Below are positions 1 to 7,382 of a stretch of DNA of 13,563 nt, one piece after another. Origin of the DNA: Chryseobacterium gleum (GTDB taxonomy: Bacteria > Bacteroidota > Bacteroidia > UBA10329); the NCBI GenBank assembly GCA_945874195.1, contig CAMCFW010000021.1:1-13563 (forward strand), given 5' to 3'. The notes beneath the pieces are model-generated. The model saw only the letters and a list, made by a program, of their open reading frames with translations, was not told the origin of the DNA and searched no databases. Made by a program: the position numbers and the translations under genes. Position 1 is the first letter of the stretch; every line of letters starts with the position of its first letter.

Positions 1-129
1 GATGCAATTCTGAGGAGAAATGAACTGAGAATGATGGGTTTTAAAGACGCATTCATCGTTGCATTCAACGAAGGGAGAAAGATTCCGATAGATGATGCAA
101 GGCAGCATTTGAAACGGCCGTTAGAATAA
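1..129 (+). CDS. C-terminal fragment of a protein, possibly SPOR-like domain (partial)
   Basis: Frame 1 is open from the first base to a TAA at 127-129 and encodes 42 residues, so the 5' end lies outside the window. The tail contains the stretch GFKDAFIVAFNEGRKIPI. This resembles the last strand of SPOR-type or related repeats in Bacteroidota envelope proteins, where a glycine-[FY]-[KS]-DAF-[IV]-V-A-F segment precedes a short basic tail. No other domain is visible. The SPOR assignment is recognition of one short motif and stays tentative; that this is a real coding end is more secure, because the frame closes just before a putative promoter for the next gene. Confidence 0.5.
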   Translation, partial: DAILRRNELRMMGFKDAFIVAFNEGRKIPIDDARQHLKRPLE

Positions 130-177
130 ATTGGCACAATTGTCGTACGGACTGAAACCAATAATCACTAATCGAGG

Positions 178-185
178 TATCTTTG
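178..185 (+). promoter_or_regulatory. Putative -7 box for the cysteine-rich gene
   Basis: TATCTTTG is an exact match to the Bacteroidota -7 consensus TAnnTTTG. It lies 22 bases before the ATG at 208, giving a predicted leader of about 15-20 bases. No convincing TTG -33 element sits at the usual 17-20 base spacing, so this is half of a promoter by sequence. Confidence 0.45.
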
Positions 186-207
186 CCTCAACATTAAAAT
201 CTATATC

Positions 208-504
208 ATGAAAAACCTAGGATTAACAATTGCGATGTTCCTGTTTGTAGGAATCGGTTCATCAATGGCTCAAGACAAAGTTGCTGCAAGTTCTGATGCA
301 ACCGTAAAAACGGAAGTTGAAGGAAAACACGCATGTTCTGCAGATTGTACAAAAAACTGCTGTTCTAAAGAAGGCAAATCTGGCGTAGCGAAAAAAGCTT
401 GTTCTGCAGAGCAGCAGAAGCAGTGTTCAGGCCATTCATCAGCTACAAAAGCCGATGCTACTGAAAGCACTGGAAAAGAATCAAGCGCTAAGCCAAAGAA
501 CTGA
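208..504 (+). CDS. Small exported cysteine-rich protein, possible metal binder
   Basis: This 98-residue protein starts with a typical signal peptide (residues 1-21: basic start, hydrophobic core, SMA then Q). The mature part is polar, rich in Lys, Ser and Ala, with six cysteines (C43, C47, C51, C52, C65, C73) and histidines H41 and H76. Two 12-residue units align without gaps at 40-51 and 62-73, following K-x-A-C-S-A-[DE]-x-x-K-[NQ]-C. The C-terminal 25 residues are low-complexity and contain no membrane segment. Small exported Cys-rich proteins of this style occur in Bacteroidota and are usually hypothetical. Metal binding or a disulfide-rich periplasmic role is inferred only from the Cys/His spacing. 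It looks monocistronic, with a -7 box at 178-185 upstream and a hairpin terminator at 526-555 downstream. Confidence 0.8.
   Translation: MKNLGLTIAMFLFVGIGSSMAQDKVAASSDATVKTEVEGKHACSADCTKNCCSKEGKSGVAKKACSAEQQKQCSGHSSATKADATESTGKESSAKPKN
325..426 (+). repeat. Two 12-codon internal repeats in the cysteine-rich gene
   Basis: Bases 325-360 and 391-426 encode the units KHACSADCTKNC and KKACSAEQQKQC. They share an exact 11-base core, TGTTCTGCAGA, at 334-344 and 400-410. The alignment is gapless, consistent with a partial internal duplication. The second unit lacks the middle cysteine of the first (C47 corresponds to Q69). Confidence 0.65.
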
Positions 505-525
505 GTTCTGAACGTACGCTATATG

Positions 526-555
526 AAAAGGCCCTGAAATATCAGGGCCTTTTTT
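526..555 (+). terminator. Rho-independent terminator, possibly bidirectional
   Basis: The stem AGGCCCTGA (529-537) pairs perfectly with TCAGGGCCT (542-550) around a 4-base AATA loop. It is preceded by AAA and followed by a run of T. It lies 22 bases after the stop of the cysteine-rich gene and just beyond the convergent stop of the protease gene at 561. On the minus strand the stem is followed by only four T (TTTTC), so termination there should be weaker. Confidence 0.85.
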
Positions 556-560
556 ATGCC

Positions 561-3173
561 TTACCTTTTCATGAATCCCCTCACGATACGCTCAGTTCCG
601 ATCGACATTTCAATGAGATACATTCCAGGGTTCAGGCTGTGTGTGTCCACCGCTATGGGGTCGGCATTGAGTGAAAAGGACGCTTCCACTTGTTGACCGA
701 GCACGTTTCTTATGCTCACGATCTTAACATCTTTCAGTCCGTTCAACTCAACGAAAACCACATCTTCCGTTGGATTTGGATAGAGGGAAACACCAGGATG
801 TGGATCTGAGATACCTGCAGGTTCTGCATTGCCTACAAAAACCTTCACATTATCGATGAACATGTTATTTCCCTTTCGGTTGATGGACTCAAACCGAAGC
901 AGAACATCTGTTCCAGCAAATTGGCTCAGATCTACCGAATCGCGTCTCCAGTCCCACTCAAACTCAGGCATGAAATTCAATTGTGCGGTGTCGTTGGTGC
1001 TTAACTCATCTGCAGATCTTCGGTAAACTTCATCATCAAAGCTGACTCCACAGTCAGTCGAAACATTTACCAGCAGCGTGTCTTGTGCAGTAATGCTCGA
1101 ACTTCGTTTCTGATAGGACACATCGAAGAGTAGTCTAACCGGTTCAGTAGTGTTCGGCATCTGTAGCAAGGGGCTTACCAGACCATCACGCTGGTCGTCT
1201 CTCGGACTGTAATTGTAGCATTCAACCCAAGCAGACGAGCTGCTCCAGTTCAATCCCGAGGTGCTGACGGTGTCCCACGTGGTTGCATCATCCGGATTCT
1301 GAACAAACCAATCATTCAGCGAGAATCCATCTTCAAACCCATCGACAAAGGGCAGAACGGTCGGTTCTCTTCGGTTTATGGTGTAATACCAGCGGTTGTT
1401 GTAATGGTCGTATTCATTCGGTTGACCCGTGATTGACGCGATGATGGTAAGCCCTAGTTTGCCATAAGCCGTTGTGGTAATGGCCGGTAGCGATATGGTT
1501 TCCGTAGAGCCCGGTGGTAGTGTTCCGGTCCAAACGAAATTGGATGGTGTGCTGCCGTTAATATCATAGCTGAAGTGGACCGAAGTGATGTTGCTGTTTC
1601 CGAGATTGCTGATCTCCACCGTTGCCGCAATGCTACTGGCACAGGTCAGGCCATTGTCGTTCACATCTGGAAGTAATCTAATGCTCAGGTCCCATTCGTC
1701 ATTGTTGGGGTCGATGGGCGTGTTGGACTGCGACAGATGAACGAATGCCGCGTGCACATCAATGATGCCCATTCCATAGATGTTGTCTTCGCCAGCTTCG
1801 CCAAGGTCTATTGCGGTGAGATAAAGCGCCCAGAGCAGATCTTCACCGCTGAGATATGGAAAAGCCTCTTTCAACAACAGAATAGCTCCAGACACATGAG
1901 GCGCTGCCATGCTGGTGCCCGAGATGGTGCTGAATTCATTGGTTCCCCATGCAGAACGTACATTTTGGCCCGGTGCCACCACTTCCGGATGTATTTCGAG
2001 CGAAAGGCTTCCGGTGTATTCGCACTGCGATGGGCCGCGGGTGGAGAAATTGCTGATGGGGTAGGGGAAAGCCTGATTTCCGTCAACGCTTCCTACACAG
2101 AAGGTGTTCACTTCCGAAGTATTGATGCGTTGTGGAGCGTTAACTGTAGTGTTGCTGGGTCCAGAATTTCCTCCCGAGAAAACGTTTGCGATCCCCGCAG
2201 CTTCAATGGCGTTCATCAAACTGACCACCGGTCCGGCACATTGAACCGTGTCGGGGTCATCACGCCAGCGCCAACTGTTGTTTATCACATCTGGAATATC
2301 ATCGGTGGTGTTGATGTCGCCATCAGGATTCAAAGCCCATTCAAAGGCGGCCATCATATTGGCCAACGGAGGAAGCGCTGCCACGGTTGATGTGACGAAG
2401 TCGTTGGCGATCCAATAGGCTTTAAATGCCACCCCAATGGTGTCGTTGGTTGCTTCGATCAGTCCGGCCATGGTGCCCAACGTGTGGGTTCCGTGGTCGC
2501 TAATGTATCCATTCGGGATGTTGCTGAAATAACCGAACCAACATTGTTCCATTGGATAGCGATGAGCAAGAAATCGTTCAGAAAACGCAGGATGAGTGGG
2601 CCATACGCCCGTGTCGTAATCATAAACCAATCGGCCTCGTCCAGTAAAGCCAAGGGCCCACATGGCAGGTGCATTGATGGCCACAAGACCAGGTTCGACC
2701 CCGTTCGGAGAGCGCTGCTGTCCTTCTTCGGAACGGATGATGGGATCGTGGGGAAGAAATTCAGAGTTTTCGAGGTCAATGAGAGCAACTTCCGAAATGA
2801 GCGCCAACTTTTGAATAGCGTTTCCGTTGGCCTCAAGCACCATAAGATTCGCGATCCAGAATTGATGGAGGTTACGGGTTTCTGCAAGAAGATCGGTCCC
2901 GATCAATCGAATGACCGAGCTTTGAGAAATTTCAGCCTGCTGTTGAAGTTGCGTCATCACCATTTTCGCCCTTTCGTTGACCGGAATCCGCTGTTGTTTG
3001 AAATGGTGGTTCAGCGCATAGCAATCCACGTTGTCTTTGAATTCGATTCTGATCTGATGGAATTCGGAAGCGTCTCGTTCTATGGCACGTTGAAGCCTTT
3101 CGGATATCTGGGCTACGGAGTTGATCGACCACAAGAGGAGGGCAGGAAGAAATAAAGCGGAGAGTTTGCGCAT
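561..3173 (-). CDS. Secreted S8 subtilisin-family serine protease with T9SS sorting domain
   Basis: The 870-residue preproprotein has a signal peptide at 1-22, then a region of about 40-140 that looks like an I9-type inhibitory propeptide. The peptidase S8 domain spans about 165-480. The triad is visible: D187 in YDYDTGV, H227 in DHGTH and S421 in GTSMAAPH, with the oxyanion asparagine N336 in GGNSGP. Residues 494-600 resemble a CARDB-type β-sandwich and 605-780 a jelly-roll/MAM-like domain. Residues 795-870 form a type A T9SS C-terminal domain (SLYPNP, then GMYLIEM and a basic end). The product is expected to be exported by Sec, passed through the outer membrane by T9SS, and released or anchored as an extracellular protease. 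Substrate is unknown. The ATG at 3173 is supported by the signal peptide and a putative promoter 20-50 bases upstream. Confidence 0.93.
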   Translation of the reverse strand: MRKLSALFLPALLLWSINSVAQISERLQRAIERDASEFHQIRIEFKDNVDCYALNHHFKQQRIPVNERAKMVMTQLQQQAEISQSSVIRLIGTDLLAETRNLHQFWIANLMVLEANGNAIQKLALISEVALIDLENSEFLPHDPIIRSEEGQQRSPNGVEPGLVAINAPAMWALGFTGRGRLVYDYDTGVWPTHPAFSERFLAHRYPMEQCWFGYFSNIPNGYISDHGTHTLGTMAGLIEATNDTIGVAFKAYWIANDFVTSTVAALPPLANMMAAFEWALNPDGDINTTDDIPDVINNSWRWRDDPDTVQCAGPVVSLMNAIEAAGIANVFSGGNSGPSNTTVNAPQRINTSEVNTFCVGSVDGNQAFPYPISNFSTRGPSQCEYTGSLSLEIHPEVVAPGQNVRSAWGTNEFSTISGTSMAAPHVSGAILLLKEAFPYLSGEDLLWALYLTAIDLGEAGEDNIYGMGIIDVHAAFVHLSQSNTPIDPNNDEWDLSIRLLPDVNDNGLTCASSIAATVEISNLGNSNITSVHFSYDINGSTPSNFVWTGTLPPGSTETISLPAITTTAYGKLGLTIIASITGQPNEYDHYNNRWYYTINRREPTVLPFVDGFEDGFSLNDWFVQNPDDATTWDTVSTSGLNWSSSSAWVECYNYSPRDDQRDGLVSPLLQMPNTTEPVRLLFDVSYQKRSSSITAQDTLLVNVSTDCGVSFDDEVYRRSADELSTNDTAQLNFMPEFEWDWRRDSVDLSQFAGTDVLLRFESINRKGNNMFIDNVKVFVGNAEPAGISDPHPGVSLYPNPTEDVVFVELNGLKDVKIVSIRNVLGQQVEASFSLNADPIAVDTHSLNPGMYLIEMSIGTERIVRGFMKR

Positions 3174-3194
3174 ATGGATGATGAAAGAGGAGGC

Positions 3195-3225
3195 TAAAGC
3201 TAAGAAAGCCGATCGGCACGCCCAA
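3195..3225 (-). promoter_or_regulatory. Putative promoter of the subtilase gene
   Basis: On the minus strand a TTG (3225-3223) is followed after 20 bases by TAGCTTTA (3202-3195), one base off TAnnTTTG. Transcription would start near 3189, about 15 bases before the ATG at 3173. Spacing is at the long end for Bacteroidota. Confidence 0.42.
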
Positions 3226-3230
3226 TTTCA

Positions 3231-3260
3231 TTGTCCCGCTTATGCGAATTGCTAATTTCA
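3231..3260 (+). promoter_or_regulatory. Putative promoter of the deacetylase-like/formyltransferase pair
   Basis: A TTG at 3231-3233 is followed after 19 bases by TAATTTCA (3253-3260), which keeps TAnnTT but not the final TG of TAnnTTTG. The predicted start of transcription, near 3265-3268, coincides with the GTG start codon at 3268, so the transcript may be leaderless. It is back to back with the subtilase promoter, the two TTG boxes being 5 bases apart. Confidence 0.38.
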
Positions 3261-3267
3261 GCGATCC

Positions 3268-4440
3268 GTGGGTCTCACTGCTCTCAAATATCCGTTTCCA
3301 TTCAAGGCATGGTTGGCAATGGCCAATGATCCGGATAACACCACCATTCAGAATTGGGAAGAGCTTCATTCGTTTATTTGGGAAGAGCTGGGTCTGCCAT
3401 TCGGTGATAGTCTATTCGTGAGGTCATATAATCAGAATCTGCCCGATCAGGTCAATCTGGTCGACCATCCTCACATCGCTAAGGCTCATACGCACGACAT
3501 CATTCATACTTGGGGCGACTATATGCATGGACGCAAGCGTGGATTCGATAGAGAGGATGCCATTGAAGCCGCCACGCTACTCAAAGAACACGGAATTTCG
3601 CCTAAGGTGTGGATCGATCATGCCAGTTTCGCAGGCAATTTCATACACGGAACGCGCAAAGGTGCCATGCCCAAACTCACCGATAGTTCGGGGTACGATT
3701 ACGACAATTTTGTCTATTCGTTGGATGTGGCGCACGAACTTGGAATTCGATACGTTTGGAATGGAACAGTTACATCTGTGATTGGTCAGGATCGCGAATT
3801 GGATTTTATGGCCCATAAGGCCTTATCGGGAGGCAGTGCAGTTAAGGCGGTTGCTAAGACCGTTCTGAACCATCTACCTGTGATGCCGGCCCGCTTTTCT
3901 GAATCGAGCGACAACCGGCAATATGTTGCCCGCACGTTCGAAGATGGCCGAAAGATGTATTGCTTTCCAAGATACGGCACATGGAAGGATGCGGATATCG
4001 ATGGGCTTCATTCGCTTATTGATCCCGCAAGGATAGACGAACTGTTATCATTCGGAGGAACAGCCATCGTTTATTCTCATTTGGGTAAACGTCAATCAGA
4101 CAAAGGCGGTCGCTCTTCGCATATTCCAGAAACCACCAAGAACGACCTGAGAAACATCCGTGCTGAATTTGACGCAGGCCATTCGATGGTTTCGTCCGTT
4201 TCAGACATGCTTGACTACTTGGTGCTTCGCGATCATTTGAAAATTGTCGGTCAAACCATCGATCTTCTTTCTGATGGAATTCGCTACGAAAAATTGAAGA
4301 TCTCAGATCTGGCCGGCAAACATTTCAGTTTCAGTTCCAACGGTGTGAATCTGGAAAAGATAAAAGTCTGTGTTGATGGAGTTGAGGTGAACTTTGAACT
4401 TCGGAAGGAGAATGCGAAGGTTTTCTCGATCGTTTTCTAA
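3268..4440 (+). CDS. Polysaccharide deacetylase-like protein
   Basis: This 390-residue cytosolic-type protein has no signal peptide. Its N-terminus holds the stretch FPFKAWLAMANDPDNTT (residues 10-26). D21 and D23 sit where NodB-fold deacetylases carry their metal/catalytic aspartates. A second cluster, AHTHDIIHTWGDY (73-85), contains an H-x3-H pair (H76, H80) like the NodB H(S/T)xxH metal site. Further conserved-looking sites are WIDH (115-118) and YSHLGKR (269-275). I infer a carbohydrate deacetylase-like fold acting on a sugar or glycan precursor; activity is unproven. The start is GTG at 3268: an in-frame TAA at 3253 bars any longer start, and the next ATG (3316) would cut into the conserved N-terminal motif. 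The gene is followed after 5 bases by a formyltransferase gene, so the two are probably co-translated. Confidence 0.65.
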   Translation: MGLTALKYPFPFKAWLAMANDPDNTTIQNWEELHSFIWEELGLPFGDSLFVRSYNQNLPDQVNLVDHPHIAKAHTHDIIHTWGDYMHGRKRGFDREDAIEAATLLKEHGISPKVWIDHASFAGNFIHGTRKGAMPKLTDSSGYDYDNFVYSLDVAHELGIRYVWNGTVTSVIGQDRELDFMAHKALSGGSAVKAVAKTVLNHLPVMPARFSESSDNRQYVARTFEDGRKMYCFPRYGTWKDADIDGLHSLIDPARIDELLSFGGTAIVYSHLGKRQSDKGGRSSHIPETTKNDLRNIRAEFDAGHSMVSSVSDMLDYLVLRDHLKIVGQTIDLLSDGIRYEKLKISDLAGKHFSFSSNGVNLEKIKVCVDGVEVNFELRKENAKVFSIVF

Positions 4441-4445
4441 TCTAA

Positions 4446-5267
4446 ATGGGAATAGTCCTCATCACCAATAATTCTGACCGTGGGCAAGCTTTGGCCCATC
4501 TCATTCAGCGTAGCGGCTTGAATCTGAAGTTGGTTGTGGTGGAGGATCCTGGTCTAGTTCCAGGTTCTCAAGGATTGATTCTTCACAGAATCCGTGCGAT
4601 TTTGGGGCCGACCTATAGAATGCTCCGAGCTTTCCTAAAGTTGAACAGCGTGCAGCGGGCCGCCTTGCGCTATGAAGAAGAAAGCATTAAGCGGGCTGAA
4701 GCAGTCGTCAAACGATTTATCGCAGACCTGAATGTTCATGGTCGTCCTGAAGGAATCGACTATTTGGAAACTCCAAGTTTGAACGAAGCCACGGTGGTTA
4801 CCGCCATTTCAAAGCTTGAGCCAGACCTTTGCGTGGTGATGGGAACTTCCATCATCAAACCAAGGATCATAGCTATTCCTAAACTCGGAACAATCAATGC
4901 ACACACTTCGCTGCTTCCAGAATATCGGGGTTCACGTTCGGAATTCTGGCAATGCTACAATCAGAATTACGATCACGCAGGGGTCACTTTGCACCTGATC
5001 GACAAGGGAGTTGATACAGGAAGTATCCTGTTTCAGCAAAAACAAGCGTTGAACGGAATGCCCGATCCAAACATGATGCGGGCGGAGAATACGAAGACCG
5101 TGCTGCTGAATTATGTTTCGGTCATCCGATCTGTGCTGGATGGAACGGCCCGACCGCAGATTCAAGGTCCGTGCACCACACCAACCTATCGTTTCCGCGA
5201 CATAACCGAGGATAAGCGCATCAAGCTTTATTCGCGCATCTTGAAATCTGGAGCGTCTTCAACCTAA
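4446..5267 (+). CDS. Formyltransferase-family protein (sugar N-formyltransferase-like)
   Basis: The 273-residue protein belongs to the formyl_transf_N fold (Fmt, PurN, ArnA N-terminal domain). The catalytic triad is intact: N151 and H153 in TINAHTSLLPEYRG, and D190 in LIDKGVDTGSIL. Such enzymes move a formyl group from N10-formyltetrahydrofolate to an amine. It lacks the C-terminal domain of methionyl-tRNA formyltransferase and is not otherwise like PurN. An α-helical insertion of about 45-100 separates the N-terminal strand from the catalytic part. Pairing with a deacetylase-like gene 5 bases upstream suggests an amino-sugar substrate, as in VioF/QdtF-type enzymes; this is inference from context. 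The stop at 5267 is 5 bases from the stop of the convergent PH-domain gene, with no terminator between. Confidence 0.8.
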   Translation: MGIVLITNNSDRGQALAHLIQRSGLNLKLVVVEDPGLVPGSQGLILHRIRAILGPTYRMLRAFLKLNSVQRAALRYEEESIKRAEAVVKRFIADLNVHGRPEGIDYLETPSLNEATVVTAISKLEPDLCVVMGTSIIKPRIIAIPKLGTINAHTSLLPEYRGSRSEFWQCYNQNYDHAGVTLHLIDKGVDTGSILFQQKQALNGMPDPNMMRAENTKTVLLNYVSVIRSVLDGTARPQIQGPCTTPTYRFRDITEDKRIKLYSRILKSGASST

Positions 5268-5272
5268 TGGAT

Positions 5273-5716
5273 CTAGATATCCCAGTCCCAGAACCGGTAC
5301 CATTCGTTTTTGTCGGAAACCTCAATCTCAATGTTCGGATTAATTGTGGTCAAGTGTGCTAGGAATTCCTTTTCTCTGACCGGTGATATCAGCACATTCA
5401 GTTTCGAAGTATTTACAAGAATTCGTTTCAAAGAAGATGCCGGTGAAGAAAGTGGATTATAGCTTCTTTTAACCGAACGTATCTCTATGATATTCAACGT
5501 TATGAAATTAAATCCGAAGGCTTTTACCGCAAGATGTTGGTCGCGTATTTCGTAGACGATTCCTACCAAAAGAACTACGGTCACGGTGAGGGCAATGAAC
5601 GGGATCATAAACATTGCGGGTTCCCTTTCATTATCTCCCACAAGTAAAATGGGTGCAAAACAAACCGTTGCTACGAACAAAAGCATGGCAACACTGATGC
5701 GGGAACGATACTTCAT
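5273..5716 (-). CDS. Membrane protein with YyaB-like bacterial PH domain
   Basis: The 147-residue protein has two predicted membrane helices (about 8-27 and 34-54), followed by a cytosolic domain from about 55 to 135. This domain matches the YyaB-like bacterial PH family (PF06713): a β-strand start YEIRDQHLAVKAFGF, then I-x-EIRSVKRSYNPLSSPASSL, then VLISPVREKEFLAHL. These proteins are short, widespread and functionally uncharacterised; a membrane-associated binding role is only inferred. The gene begins 3 bases after the stop of the upstream GH31 gene, so the two are probably one transcript and may be translationally coupled. No terminator is visible after its stop. Confidence 0.8.
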   Translation of the reverse strand: MKYRSRISVAMLLFVATVCFAPILLVGDNEREPAMFMIPFIALTVTVVLLVGIVYEIRDQHLAVKAFGFNFITLNIIEIRSVKRSYNPLSSPASSLKRILVNTSKLNVLISPVREKEFLAHLTTINPNIEIEVSDKNEWYRFWDWDI

Positions 5717-5719
5717 GTT

Positions 5720-7336
5720 TTACGACCTCACCAGTTTAACGAACGACCGTTCCCCATTTGGACCTGTTACAACGCAGATATAAACGCCATTTTGCTGACC
5801 GCTAAGGTCGATGAGATGAGTTTTGAAGTCGCCAGAAACAGAATATATTGTTTGACCAGTGATATTCAGAACCTCTATGCTGATGTTTTCAGCCTGATTC
5901 AGAGTCAAATTAAAGATCCCGTTACTCGGATTTGGAAAAATGCTTAACCCATTTTCCATTTCCTTCACATCGAGAGGAGAAGTTCCGGCTCTGAAGAATA
6001 CAGGATATTCTGTGTAGGGAATTGTGAGCGCTGAAGTGGTTCCACCCTGATAGCTTAGGTTGTAATCATACACATAGGTCCAATTTCCGTCCGATGGAAA
6101 ATTGACGGTGATCTCGGTTCCTTCTGTCAGAAATGGAGCTACGAAAATGTCGGGCCCCAGCATATAACTGTAATCTATCTTGTTGAAGAACTGCATGAGC
6201 GATTGTTGGTTGGCGTAGACCGATTCGCTATGAACCATCAGATAATTGATCATGTTGTAGCGTTTCTGTACAAGATCGCGGTAAATATCCTCGGTCTCCT
6301 GATCGAACATCCACGGTCGGTGTTCGCCACCACCTCCGTTTTCCATCAATCCGCAAAAGGTGCCCAGTTGTGCCCAACGGATGAAAAGTTCTTTGGAACG
6401 ACCCATTCCGGGATAAAGGTCGTTTTCGCGATAACCACCAATGTCAGAACCAAACGATAGGTAGCCCATGTCTGAGGAATGATACATGCTATTGAGCGCC
6501 CATGTTAGCCCTTCGAAGGTGGCATCCTGATCGCCTACCCAAGCCGCAAATCCGGTCGGAACAGGTGAGAAAGAAACCTGACTTCCACCAATATCAGCCA
6601 ATCCGTAGTTGTCGATGGGGCGGGCGTGAATCACGCGATCATCACCCAACACTTCTCTTGTGTAATCGAAATGGATCTGATAATAAGCATGCGAATAATC
6701 CAATCTGGAAACAAAATTTCCAGCTCCGTCAGACCAAGGCGTCTGTATGGCCGAGAAATCGGTGCCATCGCACTTCCATCCGTCAATTCCCATGTCCAAC
6801 ATATTGTGCATCAATCCTTTCCACCATGTTACCGCATCTGGATTGAACCAATCGATGAGGCTGCCGTCTCCTTTCCACCAATTCACAACGGCCGGTTCGC
6901 TGTCGAATGGCAACACTTTCATGAAATAGCCTTGGTCTCTGGCATAATCGTAAATGGCGCCTTCATCTATATTGATAATGCCAGTGATCCATAAGAGCAC
7001 CTTCACATCGCGCGAATGAAGGCTGTCGATCATGTTTTGGGCGTCATGAAATAAGGCCGTATCCCATTCAAAGGTGTTGTATCCGGTTTCCCAAGGCGAA
7101 TCGATAATAATGGCGCTTATTGGAATATCGTGCGCTATGTATTCATCAACAAGTTGAAGCGCACTTTCCTGTGTGCTTTCGTCTTCCCAGACCCAATGCG
7201 AAAACACCCAAGAAGGCCACGGCAGATCAAAGGTGTCTTCCAATGTGTTGGAATGCACCGTGGCATTCCAATCTATCTGTTGCGCTTTGCTTTGTGTTAA
7301 GAGGAAAGTGAAGATGAAAATGGTGATAATCCGCAT
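5720..7336 (-). CDS. Secreted GH31-family glycosidase with T9SS sorting domain
   Basis: The 538-residue protein has a signal peptide (1-18, cut near SKA-Q). A glycoside hydrolase family 31 (β/α)8 barrel begins almost at once (about 38-405: PSWVFSHWVW, then IPISAIIIDSPW). The likely nucleophile is D190 in GIDGWKCDGTD and the likely acid/base is D298 in FGSDIGGY, both at family positions. A β-sandwich follows (about 410-450), then a T9SS type A domain (about 463-538, starting LSIFPNP). The usual GH31 N-terminal β-sandwich of roughly 200 residues is absent. The loop after the acid/base reads LMENGGGGEHRPW instead of the common R-x-H form. Substrate cannot be named; α-glucoside, α-galactoside or α-xyloside hydrolysis are all possible. 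The ATG at 7336 gives a clean signal peptide. It shares a 3-base gap with the downstream PH gene. Confidence 0.88.
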   Translation of the reverse strand: MRIITIFIFTFLLTQSKAQQIDWNATVHSNTLEDTFDLPWPSWVFSHWVWEDESTQESALQLVDEYIAHDIPISAIIIDSPWETGYNTFEWDTALFHDAQNMIDSLHSRDVKVLLWITGIINIDEGAIYDYARDQGYFMKVLPFDSEPAVVNWWKGDGSLIDWFNPDAVTWWKGLMHNMLDMGIDGWKCDGTDFSAIQTPWSDGAGNFVSRLDYSHAYYQIHFDYTREVLGDDRVIHARPIDNYGLADIGGSQVSFSPVPTGFAAWVGDQDATFEGLTWALNSMYHSSDMGYLSFGSDIGGYRENDLYPGMGRSKELFIRWAQLGTFCGLMENGGGGEHRPWMFDQETEDIYRDLVQKRYNMINYLMVHSESVYANQQSLMQFFNKIDYSYMLGPDIFVAPFLTEGTEITVNFPSDGNWTYVYDYNLSYQGGTTSALTIPYTEYPVFFRAGTSPLDVKEMENGLSIFPNPSNGIFNLTLNQAENISIEVLNITGQTIYSVSGDFKTHLIDLSGQQNGVYICVVTGPNGERSFVKLVRS

Positions 7337-7356
7337 GACTTGGGGTTTGGGTCAAA

Positions 7357-7364
7357 CGAATATA
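7357..7364 (-). promoter_or_regulatory. Putative -7 box for the GH31-PH unit
   Basis: On the minus strand TATATTCG differs from TAnnTTTG by one base. It sits 20 bases before the ATG at 7336, giving a predicted leader of about 14 bases, in the 46-base gap after the ppk2 stop. No TTG lies at the expected upstream spacing. Confidence 0.35.
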
Positions 7365-7382
7365 GCAAATAGACCTGCTGTT

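Noticed and set aside
1737..2390. Long open frame (217 codons) on the plus strand inside the protease gene
   Set aside because: It is antisense to the S8 catalytic domain, has no recognisable motif and reads like a reverse-strand shadow of a conserved gene.
2484..3155. Long open frame (223 codons) on the plus strand, antisense to the protease N-terminus
   Set aside because: No domain, no promoter and biased composition; the minus-strand frame has a signal peptide and catalytic residues.
3242..3421. ATG-initiated 59-codon frame overlapping the start of the deacetylase-like gene
   Set aside because: It is out of frame with the conserved NDPDN motif, ends early and has no recognisable content. 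I considered a frameshifted N-terminus but the GTG start explains the protein well.
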